Notes: generated by a model from the sequence alone, not told the origin. Shown: positions 35,603-47,270, counted from the first letter of the stretch. The stretch: 64,000 nucleotides of DNA from Gonapodya prolifera JEL478 (GCA_001574975.1 KQ965731.1:1237737-1301736), one strand, 5' to 3'. Translations and numbers: made by a program.

Positions 35603-36199
35603 CTAATAACCTGGAATCTTTGGTGCCGAGTTCGAGTGACGAGCCTGCCTTTGAATGTGACCAGGGCCTTTGGCAGAAGGTCCGGGATGACGAGCCTGGA
35701 GGTGCCCCGCTCCTCCTGATGAAGGACCTGCAGAGCGAGCTTCGATGGCGACATGACCTGGTCCATTGGGAGACGGGCCTGGACGATGTTTGTAAATGTG
35801 ACCGGCCCCTCCAGCTGACGGACCAGAATGGCGAGCTTCAAGTTGCATATGGCCCGGTCCTCCAGACGAGGGACCTGAGCTTCGCGCTTCGATAGCCACG
35901 TGCCCAGGGCCAGGCCTCAGCTCGTTCAAATTCAAGTGATGATCACTTCGAGCCGGTTCTGGTGTGCGAAGATGGATCGGAACAATGCTGGTCGAGTCTT
36001 CTTGGTGGAGCGCATCGAGATCTTTTGCTTGGTTTGGCACGGGAGATGCTCGCCCAGTGAACAGATCAGTTCTCATGAAGAATCATTCGCCCGGAGTCAC
36101 ACTTTCAACCTCACCGCAGATGCCAACAACAACGGCAAGCACCGCGTTCAAGGCTAGAACAAGAGAAAGACCTTGAGAGTGCATGGACGAATGTGCCAT
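35603..36199 (-). CDS. Secreted tandem-repeat peptide precursor with plant PIP/CEP-like units
   Basis: Exons complement(join(35603..36048,36115..36199)) are separated by a 66-base intron (GTGAGG...GGCGAG) that keeps phase, giving 176 residues. Residues 1-29 are a textbook signal peptide (LSLVLALNAVLAVVVGICA) whose cleavage site is created by the splice. Residues 30-68 are an acidic/His-containing pro-region. Residues 79-159 hold five units of 15-17 residues with the core [SAP]GPSxxGxGH, for example ARSSGPSSGGPGH and ARHSGPSAGGAGH. A partial unit (RPGPGH) precedes them and a decayed one follows. Each core but one follows an Ala-Arg, so processing at single Arg is possible; no Lys-Arg Kex2 sites lie between units. 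The core matches the SGPS...GxGH signature of plant PIP peptides as I recall it, and the GxGH end of CEPs. An alternative in-frame ATG lies at 36184. Confidence 0.8.
35657..35899 (-). repeat. Five tandem 45-51-bp coding repeats
   Basis: These encode residues 79-159 of the peptide precursor: units 79-95, 96-112, 113-127, 128-144 and 145-159. Units 1 and 4 are closest (both VAIEAR...). Units 3 and 5 are two residues shorter. Gly, Pro, Ser and His positions are strictly kept while spacers vary, which suggests selection on the protein rather than recent DNA expansion. Confidence 0.8.
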
Positions 36200-36262
36200 G
36201 CGAACAATGCCTAATGAAGTGCGAGAACATCCTCACGTGCACCTCTCATTGAACCCAATTTT

Positions 36263-37390
36263 TCAAGTGTCGTTAGGCTGAAAGGTACAAAGCGTGTCTG
36301 CAATTGATATCAAGAGGACCAAAGGATGCCGCCAGGGACCCACTTTGTCCGGAACATTGAGGAATCCTGGAATACTTTCGTCACTTCTCTGCATTTCATC
36401 ATGCCGATTCGATTGAATGAAGCATCTTGTCGGTGCCGTGCTTGATGTGACTTGTTCAGACATGTTGCGTCTTTCCCTGTGCTAAGAGATATCTACGGGA
36501 GACAGGGAGGCATCGAAGGGGGACGACAGAACATTCGATATCAACCGCTCCGTACCTCCTCTACCCTTGCGAAGTGGGCGTTGACGGGTGGAACACATCG
36601 ATTTGATATAACGTGGAATGATCTCTTGCCATGGAGCGCTTATGATTCGGAGCGAGAGTGACGCCCCATCCACAACAGTGAAAGTTTCAGGTTTCCGGGA
36701 AAGCACTGTGGGAGTAATTTTGTTTCGGTAGACTGGATTGAGAATCTTACGTTGATATTCCTTCCTGTCCACCACCCGCCGCCCCCTCCTCATATAGTTC
36801 AGTCGAAGAAATAAAAGTAGAGTAGAGAGGAGTGCAATAAGCAACAAAGTCTATAAATGTAGTTTGTTTTGTTGTGTCAATGACTTTTTTACGTAATTAG
36901 GGAAAGCACCTGATAGATTATATCGATTCAGCGAAGCCCGAGACAGCCCAGTCAGTTCTGGCGTGAGAGATCAGCTGGTAATTCTGGGTGCTGTAGTTTT
37001 GACCTTTACATCTTGGGCGAAGCATTTATAAGTTGTTGAGTTTTCATTTGTTGCGTACGGAAGTGGGGCGAGGTGAGAAGCAAGTGGAGGACATAGGCGA
37101 GATTCTGATTCGTATCTTCCCTGGCACCAAGACGGCTCATTTAGCGAATCCACGTCTCTTCGACTACGAGCTTTATGGCAATTGAATGAAGCATCGTCGC
37201 ATGGGGACCTGCATGGACGACCAGCATTGCCGCTGTGGCCTGTGTCGCACCCAATCCCGGCCGACACCCCCGCCATCTTTTTTGCAGACACATCCGACGT
37301 GCACATCCCAATGGCAGACTCAATCACAGACCCGTCACTGCTCATCGCAACGCCCATCTTGCACGGGTACGATGGCAGTCCATACGCGCA
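36263..37390 (-). CDS. Possible single-pass membrane protein, gene model unresolved
   Basis: A hydrophobic segment followed by basic residues (TLLLIALLSTLLLFLRLNYM then RRGRR) is encoded near 36850-36780. A candidate tail reaches the stop at 36263, including an in-frame ATG at 36463. Upstream, a Cys-containing frame (near 37010-37250) could be an ectodomain, joined by a splice from GAT|GTAAAG near 37011 to TATAG near 36851. The 5' part overlaps the start of the plus-strand GST-like gene, so the beginning is doubtful. No family was recognised. Confidence 0.28.
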
Positions 37391-38873
37391 GAAAGTGGGA
37401 CGTGGTTGACGTGGTGGTCTGAGAATACGGTTGACGATGCCTTCCCTTTGGACTCCAGGCCGTGCTTTACTTGCAGCTCAAGGGCATCAAATGGGCCTAC
37501 CACAAGACATCGCCCATGATGCCAAGGCCGTGAGCGTTGCTTCGTTATCTTTCATGTATCAACGGCTGACACGGCAGCAACAGTCACCTGACTCCAGACC
37601 TGTCCGGGGGGTACCGACGCATTCCCATTCTTCAAATTGGAGCGGACATTTATTGCGATAGCAACTGTATCATTCGAGAGCTTGAAAAAAGGTGGGTGGG
37701 AACCGAAGCAATTTTCACAACACGGAGAGCAACGAAGTAAGGAGCATCTGGTGGAAGATGTGAAAGAGAATGGGTGCTGTGTGGTCGACTCAGCCCATCC
37801 TGGCATGACGGGATTTGTTAACAGGGTACACCGGCTCACTTTGTCTCCAGATTCCCTACACCTGCTCTGGGCACGTCGGGAGAGCACGAAGGTCTCAGTT
37901 ACGCTCTGCACCTCTGGAGCGACAAGTTTTTTGCTGTCGTGGTCAACCTGTCGTCCCGCAGACCAGGCGTACCCGACGCATTCTACAAGGACAGAGAAGA
38001 ACTGAACGGCGTCAGTGAGTCCCTGTCGCTCCGAAGCATTATTCTACCCCTTCATTCCCCCATAACCCACGCAGGCATGACTGCAGAAGCCCTAGCTGCA
38101 AACCACCCCCGAGCGCGGGACCAGTTCAGAGCCCATCTCAACTTCCTTGAGACGCAACTGGCCCACAGCAAGACAGTGTGGGTCCTGGGCACGGAAAAGC
38201 CGCACCTTGCTGACGTGCAGTGCTGGACACCCGTTCGGTTTGCTGCCATGTATGGGATGGCAGCGGACATTTTCAATGAGACGAATGTGCGGTTGTCTCT
38301 GATTTTCGCAATCACATGTAATTCACACTTTTCCACCACCCCAAACACAAACTAGTATCCCGCCATCTTCCGCTGGTACACCCAGCTTGCCTCGCTCGGC
38401 TTCCCCTCAAGCTCCCCCTTGCAAGTACCCCCCGCGCCACTCGTCTCCGGCGAAGTTGCCTATGCCGCCGCAGAGCTCGCCAGCCGCGGTGGGTCATTCG
38501 CACCTTCCCTGGGAGCGGATCTGAAGGACGCAAACGGAAGAAAGGTTGGAGATGCCGTCGGAGTGATTCCTGATGATCAGGCAGTGCTTGGCAGGGGGCC
38601 TGTGTTGAAGGGGACATTGGGTGAGTGGGCTTTGGAGTCATTGAAGGGGCGTATGTTGTGACATACAACGGTTGGCTTTGTCGTGTACAAGATGGAAGCT
38701 CGGCCGACACGATCAGCATCCGGTGGAAAAACCGTGAGTTGATTGTTGCTCTCTCCGAACCGTTCGTACGTCTCACAGATCCCTTCACGTCAGCCCACGG
38801 TATCTACGTCGTGATACATTTCCCACGGTCTGGATATTACATCGTGGACGCCGAGGTGGAAGCATCGATCTAA
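37311..38873 (+). CDS. Glutathione S-transferase-like protein with C-terminal extension
   Basis: The start is the ATG at 37311. About eight exons were joined in phase. The N-terminal half is a thioredoxin-like GST domain: ILHGYDGSPYAQK, AVLYLQLKGIKWAYHKTSP, SGGYRRIPILQIGADIYCDS, IIRELEKR. A helical GST C-domain follows (RARDQFRAHLNFLETQLA, TVWVLGTEKPHLADVQCW). After it come about 110 residues with VSGEVAYAAAELASR, DAVGVIPDDQAVLGRGPVLK and a beta-rich end (HGIYVVIHFPRSGYYIVDAE). The SPYAQK region sits where GSTs bind glutathione with a Ser or Cys. The two-part layout is common in fungal GST-like proteins of unknown substrate. It likely acts in detoxification or secondary metabolism. Confidence 0.8.
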
Positions 38874-39071
38874 TGAACATGGTAAATCGAAAGGCACACT
38901 GCTTTACGTAGGGTGCTCGCCGTAGTTTGTACCATTAGCTTCCCGGAAAGGCCAGATACCGAGTCAATGATGTATCAACACGCAAAGTCAAATCGTAATT
39001 TATTTGCTCCTGCGTCCATTCAAACAGACAGCCGCACAGACAGCCGAAATTAAAATTCCCTCGCACTCCAT

Positions 39072-40665
39072 TTAGATCTTAGCACCACCCTTCTTCGCAG
39101 CGGACTTGGCGGCAAGCTCGGCGGCCTTTTTCACGAAGCGGGAAACGGGGATGCCCTTGGCGAACCTATTTTTGACACAACGTCGCCGGTCAGCACTCTC
39201 CCCGCAAATATTAACGCGACGCCCCTCCACATCACTCACATCTCCGCCAACGCGTCCACACTCCTGTACGCAGCTTGCATCCGGCTCTCGCGGAGGGGCT
39301 CCGTGACAAGGCGCTTGGTTTCCAGAAGAGAGGTGGGGTCGTTGTCATTGAGCTGCTGCTCGAGGTAGGCGCCGACGGCTGCGTGGAAGTTAGCGGTGGG
39401 GAACACGCGACTGGTGTCGCGGAAAAATGGTTACAGGACGTTTCAAACCGATAATGCAGTGCATAGGCTCACTTGACCAATCCCCACTTCTCCATGGTGG
39501 CGGCGTCCAGCTTGGTGCCGAACATGAGCACTTCGGTTGCCCTGCGGACACCGAGAGATTGCGCGAAAGTGACGGCGGAGCCACCTTCGGGAACAAGGCC
39601 GAGGGACGAGAACGGGATTTGGAGCCAGGCTACGGGGTGAATATACAGGGTGTGTTCAACGAGGTGTCCGTATCAAAGATGATTGAAGGTGGAGGGATTT
39701 ACCGGAGTCGGAGGCGAAGACAAGGTCCGCGACACCAATGAACCAGGCGGCACCTAGAGTGTGAAGGTGGAGGGTGGGGTGGTTACCTAGAGTTCAATTT
39801 GAAGAGAATACGGTAGGTGCTTACCAGCACCGACGGCAGGTCCGTTCATGGCAACAATGAGGACTTTCTTGTGCTGGAGCAGGAACTCGTTGAGTTCATG
39901 CCGTTTGCCATTTTCGGGGACGTTTACTCACGTCAACAAGGAGACGCATGAGTTCAAGCGAGGTGGAGAATCTGCAAAGGTTGGGATGATATGTTAACTT
40001 ACGGATAAGGAAAGGGTGCCAAGATGACTCCAACGTACCCGCCGACTTGGAAAGTCTTTTGTGCCTGGACGTGGGCATCGGCGGCAGGGGCATCGGTGCG
40101 ACGAGAACCTTAGGGTGAGTCGTGTTGGGGGGGGGGTGTCAGAGATTCGTCCGCCTTTCGTCATGACCGACCCATCCCCATCCATCGTCGGTCTCCCTCC
40201 TTGAGCACCACACACTAGGCGTTCATTCCACTCACCAACTTGCCTCACATCCGCACCACTGGACAAAAACCGTCCCTCCCCAGTGAGGACAGTGAAGACA
40301 ACGTTAGGGTCGGCGTCGGCATCGCGCAGGGCCTGCGCGGTCTCAGGGATCAGTTGGCCACCAAAGGCGTTGAGGGACTTGGGGCGGTTCCATCTGCGGT
40401 ACGGAAACGCAAGGTTAGAAATCTGATGACGGGATTGGATGGTGCGGGACAGATATTCCCATGGAGAATGCATGAGTACGTCTTTTTAGTGGCAGATGCG
40501 GTTTTTCCTTGGCATGGCTAAGTCGAATCGATGCCATCCCGTGGCTCCATGAATCCATTGAAAACAACCAGCATCGGGATCACTCGAGGAATCGAGGGAT
40601 ACGTACTTGATCCACCGGATGCCACCGGTTGTGGTCACTTCGATGTCTTGGTACTTTTGAGCCAT
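39072..40665 (-). CDS. Enoyl-CoA hydratase/isomerase, peroxisomal ECI-like
   Basis: The start is the ATG at 40665. About six exons were read in phase down to TAA at 39072. Crotonase landmarks: WNRPKSLNAFGGQLIPETAQ, VVFTVLTGEGRFLSSGADVR (the first oxyanion-hole segment), VLIVAMNGPAVGAGA (second), SDSAWLQIPFSSLGLVPEGG, and a helical end. PEGG is typical of delta3,delta2-enoyl-CoA isomerases, which bring unsaturated fatty acids into beta-oxidation. The C-terminus, GGAKI, fits a degenerate PTS1 peroxisomal signal ([SAC]-[KRH]-[LMI]). The tandem SDR protein at 54 kb may serve the same pathway. Confidence 0.85.
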
Positions 40666-41085
40666 TGCGTGATGTCTGTGTGTGGGGGGAGAAGATGCGG
40701 TGGTCCAACTGTGTTCGGAATCAATTGGCCGATTCCGGGGGAAGAATTGAATACATAAATACTTTTCAACCGAAAATGCATACGAAATTCACATGAACAG
40801 ATGTCCTCTCTGTCGGTTCAACCAAAAGTTTTGACAACAATGGCGGATAGCTAATTTTTTTCGTTGAGGTTTGAAGGTTCTCCGTCATGATTCAAACAGC
40901 GGGTTCGAAGAGAACGACGGCGAGAGCGCTCAAGATCGTGCATGCTTTGCGTGGGTGCAATAAGGCAATTCAGTATGTTGCTGTGTTTGCGTATGCGTCA
41001 TGCCTGAGGTCTTGATCGTGCGAAGAGAAATGCGAAAAGGCACACGCGTCTCTCATAGGCTTGCAAGCTCACTCCGCAACTACAG
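40666..41085. other. Divergent intergenic region, nothing recognised
   Basis: 420 bases between the start of the enoyl-CoA isomerase (minus) and the MFS gene (plus). It presumably carries both promoters. No motif was identified. Confidence 0.5.
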
Positions 41086-43033
41086 ATGAAGAAATCGCCA
41101 TTGACTCACTCATCTCTCGCAACTTTACATACCCCTGATCCACCGCAGGGCGGTGCAGATTCGGTGCTTGCCAAAGCCAACATCCCCGAAAGTTTACTAG
41201 CGCTTGAACGTCCTCGCAATGGCCCCGAGTCCTCGATCACAAGGGGGAAACCAAACACACCGCGCCCCCCGCCCGATCAGTATGCTCGGTTTTCCAACAT
41301 GAAAAATGTCATTATTATGTCCGTTGCATCTTTGGCAACGTCTTTATACGTTTTGGAAGCATCAATTTACATGCCTGGTGTGTAAATCCAAGCTCAAATC
41401 ATGATCTGGTCTGCCATCACATCTTTGACATGATACAGCATTCGTGGCCATACAGGAAGATCTTAAAACAGACGATGTCATGATGAATCTTACCGTGACG
41501 GTTTACTCGCTGTCATCCGCAGTGGCGGTGAGTGGCGGATTTGTTTCAAGGCGTTGTGTCGGAAGGAAAATGACAACTCGCAACACTAGCCCATTTTGCG
41601 GGCGTCCTTCAGTGACTGCTATGGGAGGCGTCCCATTTATCTCTTATCGAACTTACTCTGCTTTGTTGCAGCCGTGTGAGCTTCCTTTTTGTTTCTGCTG
41701 GCTTTCTAATGCGACATGAGTTCTCACTATCTTCACCACTCAAATACTGATGATCTTCACCACAGACATACAGATATTGATCTGGCTCCGTCTTCTGCAA
41801 GGCGCTGGCACAAGTGCTTCGTTTTCTGTTCTTGCGGGGACGATTTCAGATCTTTACCCAATCGAGCAGCGGGGTCGCGCTGGTGGATACTCCTCATTTG
41901 GAACGGTACTTGGTGCTGTAGTGGGACCAGGTGTCGGTGGAATTATCGCATCAATTTGGGGCTGGCGGCACATTTCTTCCGCTACTGCCTTGGTGACAGG
42001 AGTGGAGATTGTCCTGATCTATTTTCTGATTCCCGAAACACTGCACCGCCCTCCCACCAAAGATCAAATCGGCGCAAGGACACCAACATCAGCGCTGAAG
42101 TCTCCTGCGGCACGCTCGATTTTGGTTGTTCCGACAGTATTGGAACGCATTCTTCACGTAGCGCAGAGCTTCAAGGTTTTACGATACCCTTTCATTCTCA
42201 CAATCCTGTTCTCGTTCACTGCTAGCTTCATGGGAATTCAATCGTGAAACTCCCAAGGGTTTAGGAATCAATCGAGAGTTTACAGTAAGTATTCGTCCCT
42301 TTCCTGTTTTCGTACTCTCCACAAAACATGTGCAAGATCTTGACACAAACAGCCTTGGGCTCTGGGCTCTCGTCTTTGCCGTGTCCAATGTGTTTGGATC
42401 TATTTTGTCAGGACTCATCTCCGATCGGGATATCAAAGGAGCGCCAGCAAACACGGAGTGCCTTGGCCAGAGGACAGACTATACCAGACTGCCTATGGTC
42501 AGGTAATCTATGCGGCGGGCCTCCTTTCCATTGGTTAGAGAGAAATGGAGGCTTTCCCACTGATTTCAGCGTCCAATTCCCGCTTGACCTTAAGGGTGGA
42601 TGTTCAATTTTGCCGTCGACTATCGCGTCGCCAACTCCGTTGGGTTTATAATCCTGGGTTTTGGTGGTGCGATGAGCTTGAATCCTCCGGGTACATACAT
42701 CATTGAGTACGTGTCCCCCGGCCTTAGTTTTGGTTTCGTTCTCACTTCCACTTATGCACGATATACCGACCAGCATATTCCCGGCGGACGCAGCGATGGT
42801 ATCATCGATCATATATATGGTACGAAATCTCTTGGCTTCATATACGCCTGTAGTGGTCCCCTTAATTGTGAGTTTGGTGCCGGAGACAAACAATGTGTAG
42901 TCGATTTTTTGCTTTGGGTTTGACCGATGCCGTCGTAGGAGGACAAAGCCGGCTTGGCATGCAATACACCACTTGGGCTATAGTGATTCTTCTCGCAAGT
43001 ATTGCCATCTTATGGACGGCAATTTGGGGCTGA
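41086..43033 (+). pseudogene. Major facilitator superfamily transporter (DHA1 type), apparently damaged
   Basis: The ATG at 41086 starts a 70-residue disordered tail, then TM1 (MKNVIIMSVASLATSLYVLE). Further MFS blocks: AFVAIQEDLKTDD, SDCYGRRPIYLLSN (loop 2-3 motif), LIWLRLLQGAGTSAS, YPIEQRGRAGGYSSFGTVLG, VGPGVGGIIASIWGWR, LIPETLHR, VFGSILSGLISDRD, a PEDRL segment leading into YGQVIYAAGLLSIG, GFGGAMSLNPPGTYIIEYV, and an intact last helix ending at 43033. Several junctions splice well, for example 42245-42353. Near 42450, however, two family-like segments change frame with no room for an intron, and the stretch 42500-42800 is hard to read. Either the gene is decaying or the sequence has indels. 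Confidence 0.6.
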
Positions 43034-43241
43034 CAATCGTGTCTCAAGTGCACCGAGTGGATTGATACTGAGATCTCGAGCGGTGAGGGCAGTGAAGTGG
43101 ATGAAAAAGAGGAGGAAGACCGAAAGAAGGCATCCGAAGACCATAATAACCATAAATAGAAGAAAAGAGAATTTATCTCAACAAGTGTGGCACAGATCTT
43201 CCCCTTCAATCGCCCCGACCCGTCTTTCCACCCACTCAATC

Positions 43242-45031
43242 ATGAGCGAACTCTTCTACCGCGGCGAGCTGATCGGTACGGAGTGCATGCGAAACTGCTC
43301 CTTTTGTCCCACACTGAATCACCTTCCATAATCTCGGGACCACTCGCCCCTCTTCGTCAACCATGTCTCGACATCTGCAGGCCACACTGGATGGGTCACA
43401 TCCATCGCCACCACGTCCGAGAACCCTGACATGATTCTCTCTGGGTCTAGGGGTGAGAATCAAGCCGCGGTTTTACTCAGCTGGTGGGAAACAGCATGGG
43501 ACTCGGACGACTTTTTGGAAGGATGCGACGGCGAATGAGGGTTTCCTCGCGTCCAGTGGAAGATTGCATTGTAGAAAGAAGAGAACTGCCACAGGCGTGG
43601 TCGGGAAATGGGTGGAAGGGATGGATGGATGGCTGTCATGACTCTGGGCAACATCCGCCAAACCGCCATATTCGGGACCCAACATAGCGTGTGATTGAAG
43701 TGAACGTCCTTCATTCATATGCATTACTGGAATTGTTGCCTCGGCTCGGTTTGGTGGTCTAACCTGTTACTGTCTTTTAGACAAGACTGTCATTGTCTGG
43801 AAGCTCACCCGCGACTCTGGCGATGGCTCCGAATACGGAAAGCCCTACAAATCCCTCCGTGGCCACAACCACTTCGTCCAGGACCTCGCCATCTCTTCGG
43901 ACGGAAGCTTCGCTCTCAGTGCCAGCTGGGGTGGGTATCGGAAGAGTGATGTGAGGGACAGGATGGATTGAAATTGTCCCATGGATGCTCCCTCGGATTG
44001 GCTCAACAATCTTGGACCTCGGAAGGAAAAGAGATCCCTGTCTTTTTCGAATCGCCGACATACTTGGTGTACCAATCTTCCCGAACCCTCCGTGTATTCA
44101 GACAAGACCATCCGTCTGTGGGACCTCTCCACCGGCCAGACACGTGGCCGCTTTGTTGGCCACACCAATGTGAGTCAATCAAGCATCAAATTTTCGGAGC
44201 TTGTGTCCCAATCGTCTGAACATTCGTTCTCCCACTCCTCCAGGATGTCCTTTCCGTTGCCTTCTCCGCTGACAACCGTCAAATTATCAGTGGTTCTCGC
44301 GACCGAACCATCAAGCTGTGGAACACCTTGGCGGAGTGCAAGTACACCGTCCAGGACGCTGATGCCCACTCCGAGTGGGTTTCTTGTGTGAGGGTCAGCC
44401 CCAACCCACAAAACCCTGTCATTGTGTCCGGAGGCTGGGACAGAATGGTCAAGGTGGGTCTCGACGTCATTCGCACTCCCGTCTTGCGATTTATCAATTC
44501 TTGGAATTCAGGTGTGGGACCTTACAAAAATGAAGCTCAAGACCAACCACATCGGCCACACTGGTTACGTGAACACCGTCACCATCTCTCCGGACGGTTC
44601 CTTGTGCGCCACCGGTGGCAAGGACGGAACCACTATGCTCTGGGATCTTAACGAGGGCAAACACCTCTACTCGCTTGACGCTGGTGACAACATCCACTCC
44701 CTCGTCTTCTCGCCCAACCGGTGGGTACCAGTTACGAATTGTGCCAAAGCATCGTGAATCTCGAGCTGACCTTGTGCTCAATGTCTTTATCAGCTACTGG
44801 CTCTGCGCTGCCACCTCCCGTGCCATCAAAATCTGGGACCTCGAGTCCAAGTCGGTCGTGGACACCCTCGACGCTCCTCTCGCCGAGGACACCGGTGCTG
44901 GTGACGCGGAGGGCCGGCGCAAGGGAGCTCAGCCCCCAGAGTGCATCTCCCTCGCCTGGAGCAGCGACGGTCAGACTCTGTTCTCTGGTTACACAGATGG
45001 AAAGATCAGGGTTTGGGGTATCAGGGGTTAA
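43242..45031 (+). CDS. ASC1: RACK1/Asc1, ribosome-associated seven-WD40 protein
   Basis: Seven exons, join(43242..43275,43381..43452,43781..43930,44102..44169,44244..44453,44512..44720,44794..45031), give 326 residues, against about 317 in animals. WD40 blades are clear: [12 protein letters not shown]...[108 protein letters not shown] and a final blade [18 protein letters not shown]1 binds the head of the 40S ribosomal subunit and couples translation to signalling. Intron 2 (43453-43780, 328 bases) is much longer than the rest. Confidence 0.95.
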
Positions 45032-45267
45032 GCGAGGAGGATGATCTATTCAACCGCCGAAGAAGAGGGGGAGGGTGGAGTGGGCGCAGTTGGGAAGTGT
45101 ACTGTGGTTTAGTGGTGGAAGAATGCACGCATTTTGCAAAAGCCAAATACCGAATGCTCCCGAGAACGTACACGGTCTGTTCGGTCAAAGCGATCACTGT
45201 TTTGCCGTTTTTCATCCCACATTATGCCTGTGGCCCTTTCTCTTCAAATTTTGTTTTTCTTTGACGA

Positions 45268-47270
45268 ATGGCTGCATCACTACTTCTCGAAACGTTAAAA
45301 GCGCAAGGCGCGATTCTCTCTGTTACTCTTCCTGATGGCGGATCGAATCCCGTCGCGGTGACGGTTTCCGTTGGCCAATCCTCCGTTGCAGGAGGCGGAA
45401 ATGGCCTTTTTATCACCAAATCTGCCACATCGAGCGACTCAGACGCCAACGCCGAGCGTGTGGCTGAAATCAACACCGACGAGGAGGTTTGCGTGGCCCT
45501 GGTGCCGGATTCTTTGATCCTTTCCACCGACTCAGTCATCGAAGTCACCAACAACATCGATGGGGCAGTCAGCCAGTTTGGAACCACCGGTAGCAAATTG
45601 GGCTTCCAGTTTGGCGCCTTTTTGGAAAAGTTCGCCGAGGATGAGGAGGCACCTGCACTCTCCGAGAGGACCATCGTCATGCTATTCCTCCTCTTCCTCA
45701 AAGTTGTCAACACCGTCGAATCGTCATCTCCCAATCTGGAAACAGAGACGGATAAGGCTATTTTGACCATCCTTGCGCCCTTCAAGGCGTACTTTGCCGC
45801 TCTACCCTCAGCAGCCGAGTTCGACGTTCCGATCACGTGGCCAGCATCGTCCCTGAAACGTCGTCTCCTCAAGGGAACGGATCTTTACGCTGGAGCGGAG
45901 GCAAAGCTCAAGACCCTCCAGAGGGAATGGAACACCATCGGACAGAAGTTCAAGGAAGCGTGCGAGTCTGAGATTGGCACCGATGCCGTGGCGAAGATAA
46001 ACATTGAAAGCTGGGTGTGGGCGGACTGTGTGTGGTGGTCCAGGGTCATCGAAATTCCCTCTTCAACGGAGGAAGAACACGAGAACTGTGATGATCACGC
46101 CCACGATCACGGTGCCGGGAGCTCCGCCGACCACTCCCACTCGCACTCGCACTCCCACGCAGCAAACGACCACAGCCACTCTCACGAGAACGACGACGAC
46201 TACGAAACTGACGACGAAGATGACGACGATGACGACGACGACGAGCTCAACGCTCTGATCCCGATCATTGATTTCATTAACCACAAATCTGAGCACAATG
46301 CTCGTTGGGAGCCCACTCCGGATGGAGTAGCGATTGTGGTCAACCGGGAATGGCTCTCAGGGCTTTCTGTTGGTCAAAGCGAAGAGATCTTTATTACTTA
46401 CGGAGAGAGGACCAACGATCGGTGAGTTCGACCGGGCGTCCCATGACATCACCTCTTTTCGTTTCTGAACACATCGTTCTCTTTAGCCTGCTGTTTGTAC
46501 ACGGTTTCACGCGGTCTGAGACCACACACTACCCATTCACCTTCCCTATTCCTGGGCTTTCTCAAGTCGTCGAATCCCTCGGAAACGACCCTACAGCGGT
46601 AGAGGAGGACGAACAGCTGGACGAAGAGGCCATGAAAAAGCTGACGGTCAAACAAGAAGTTGCCATAATGTGGACCCACTCCCCGAGTGTCAAATTGTCC
46701 GTCCTTAAGGAGGCCACCGAAGGACCGGTATCCGCGGCTGCCCCAGCATCAGTGATGTCGGAGGCCATCAAAGATGCTTTGGACCCCGAGAGCCTCACTG
46801 CCATTTACGTGAGCGCTCTGGACGACGCCGATGTCGCTTTGGAGCTGCCAGAAGGGTGGGGCGACGGCCACAGCCACACTCACGCCGAGGGAGAGCAAGA
46901 CCACGACCACGACCACGACACGATCGAGCTGCCCAAGGTTGTCCTCTTTGGCAACACCGAGGATTCTGTCAAATTGCCCCTGAACGTGGGACCGGCGGTG
47001 CTCACCTACCTTGCGGAGACGGCCCTGGCGGGTCCTCTCAAGAAGAAATTGATCACAAACGCGCGGTCTCTCGTGCGGGACGCTGCCAAAAGCGTCGTCG
47101 GCGGACTTGAGGAGTCGTACAAGGAGATCGAGTCCGAAGTGTCGGCCGTGTTGGCCAAGCCCGCGACGGACCCGGTGCGCATCAAAGTCGAGGACATTTT
47201 GAGGCTCAGGGGCGAGCAGGAGAAAGCTGCCAAATGGGTCATTGCAAGGCTTGACGCCGCGGACGAGTGA
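45268..47270 (+). CDS. SET-domain protein lysine methyltransferase (SETD3/RKM/Rubisco-LSMT class)
   Basis: Exons join(45268..46421,46487..47270) give 645 residues. The SET core is split by inserts. The N-terminal part has GNGLFIT, the equivalent of the GxG motif. ESWVWADCVWWSRVIEIP precedes a 60-residue insert of His-Ser clusters and a run of Asp. Then come LIPIIDFINHK (the NH motif binding S-adenosylmethionine), EIFITYGERTNDR and LLFVHGFTR, as in the catalytic end of LSMT-type SET domains. A C-terminal substrate-binding region contains a second His/Asp cluster (DGHSHTHAEGEQDHDHDHD). Relatives methylate ribosomal or translation proteins or actin; the substrate here is unknown. Both clusters may bind metal. 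Confidence 0.85.

Noticed and set aside
40120-40140. Run of G in the enoyl-CoA isomerase intron as a possible G-quadruplex
   Set aside because: A single homopolymer of about ten G without spaced G tracts; more likely a slippage tract.
43453-43780. Possible intronic snoRNA in the long RACK1 intron (yeast ASC1 hosts U24)
   Set aside because: I looked for C/C' and D/D' boxes and the U24 guide and found no convincing set.
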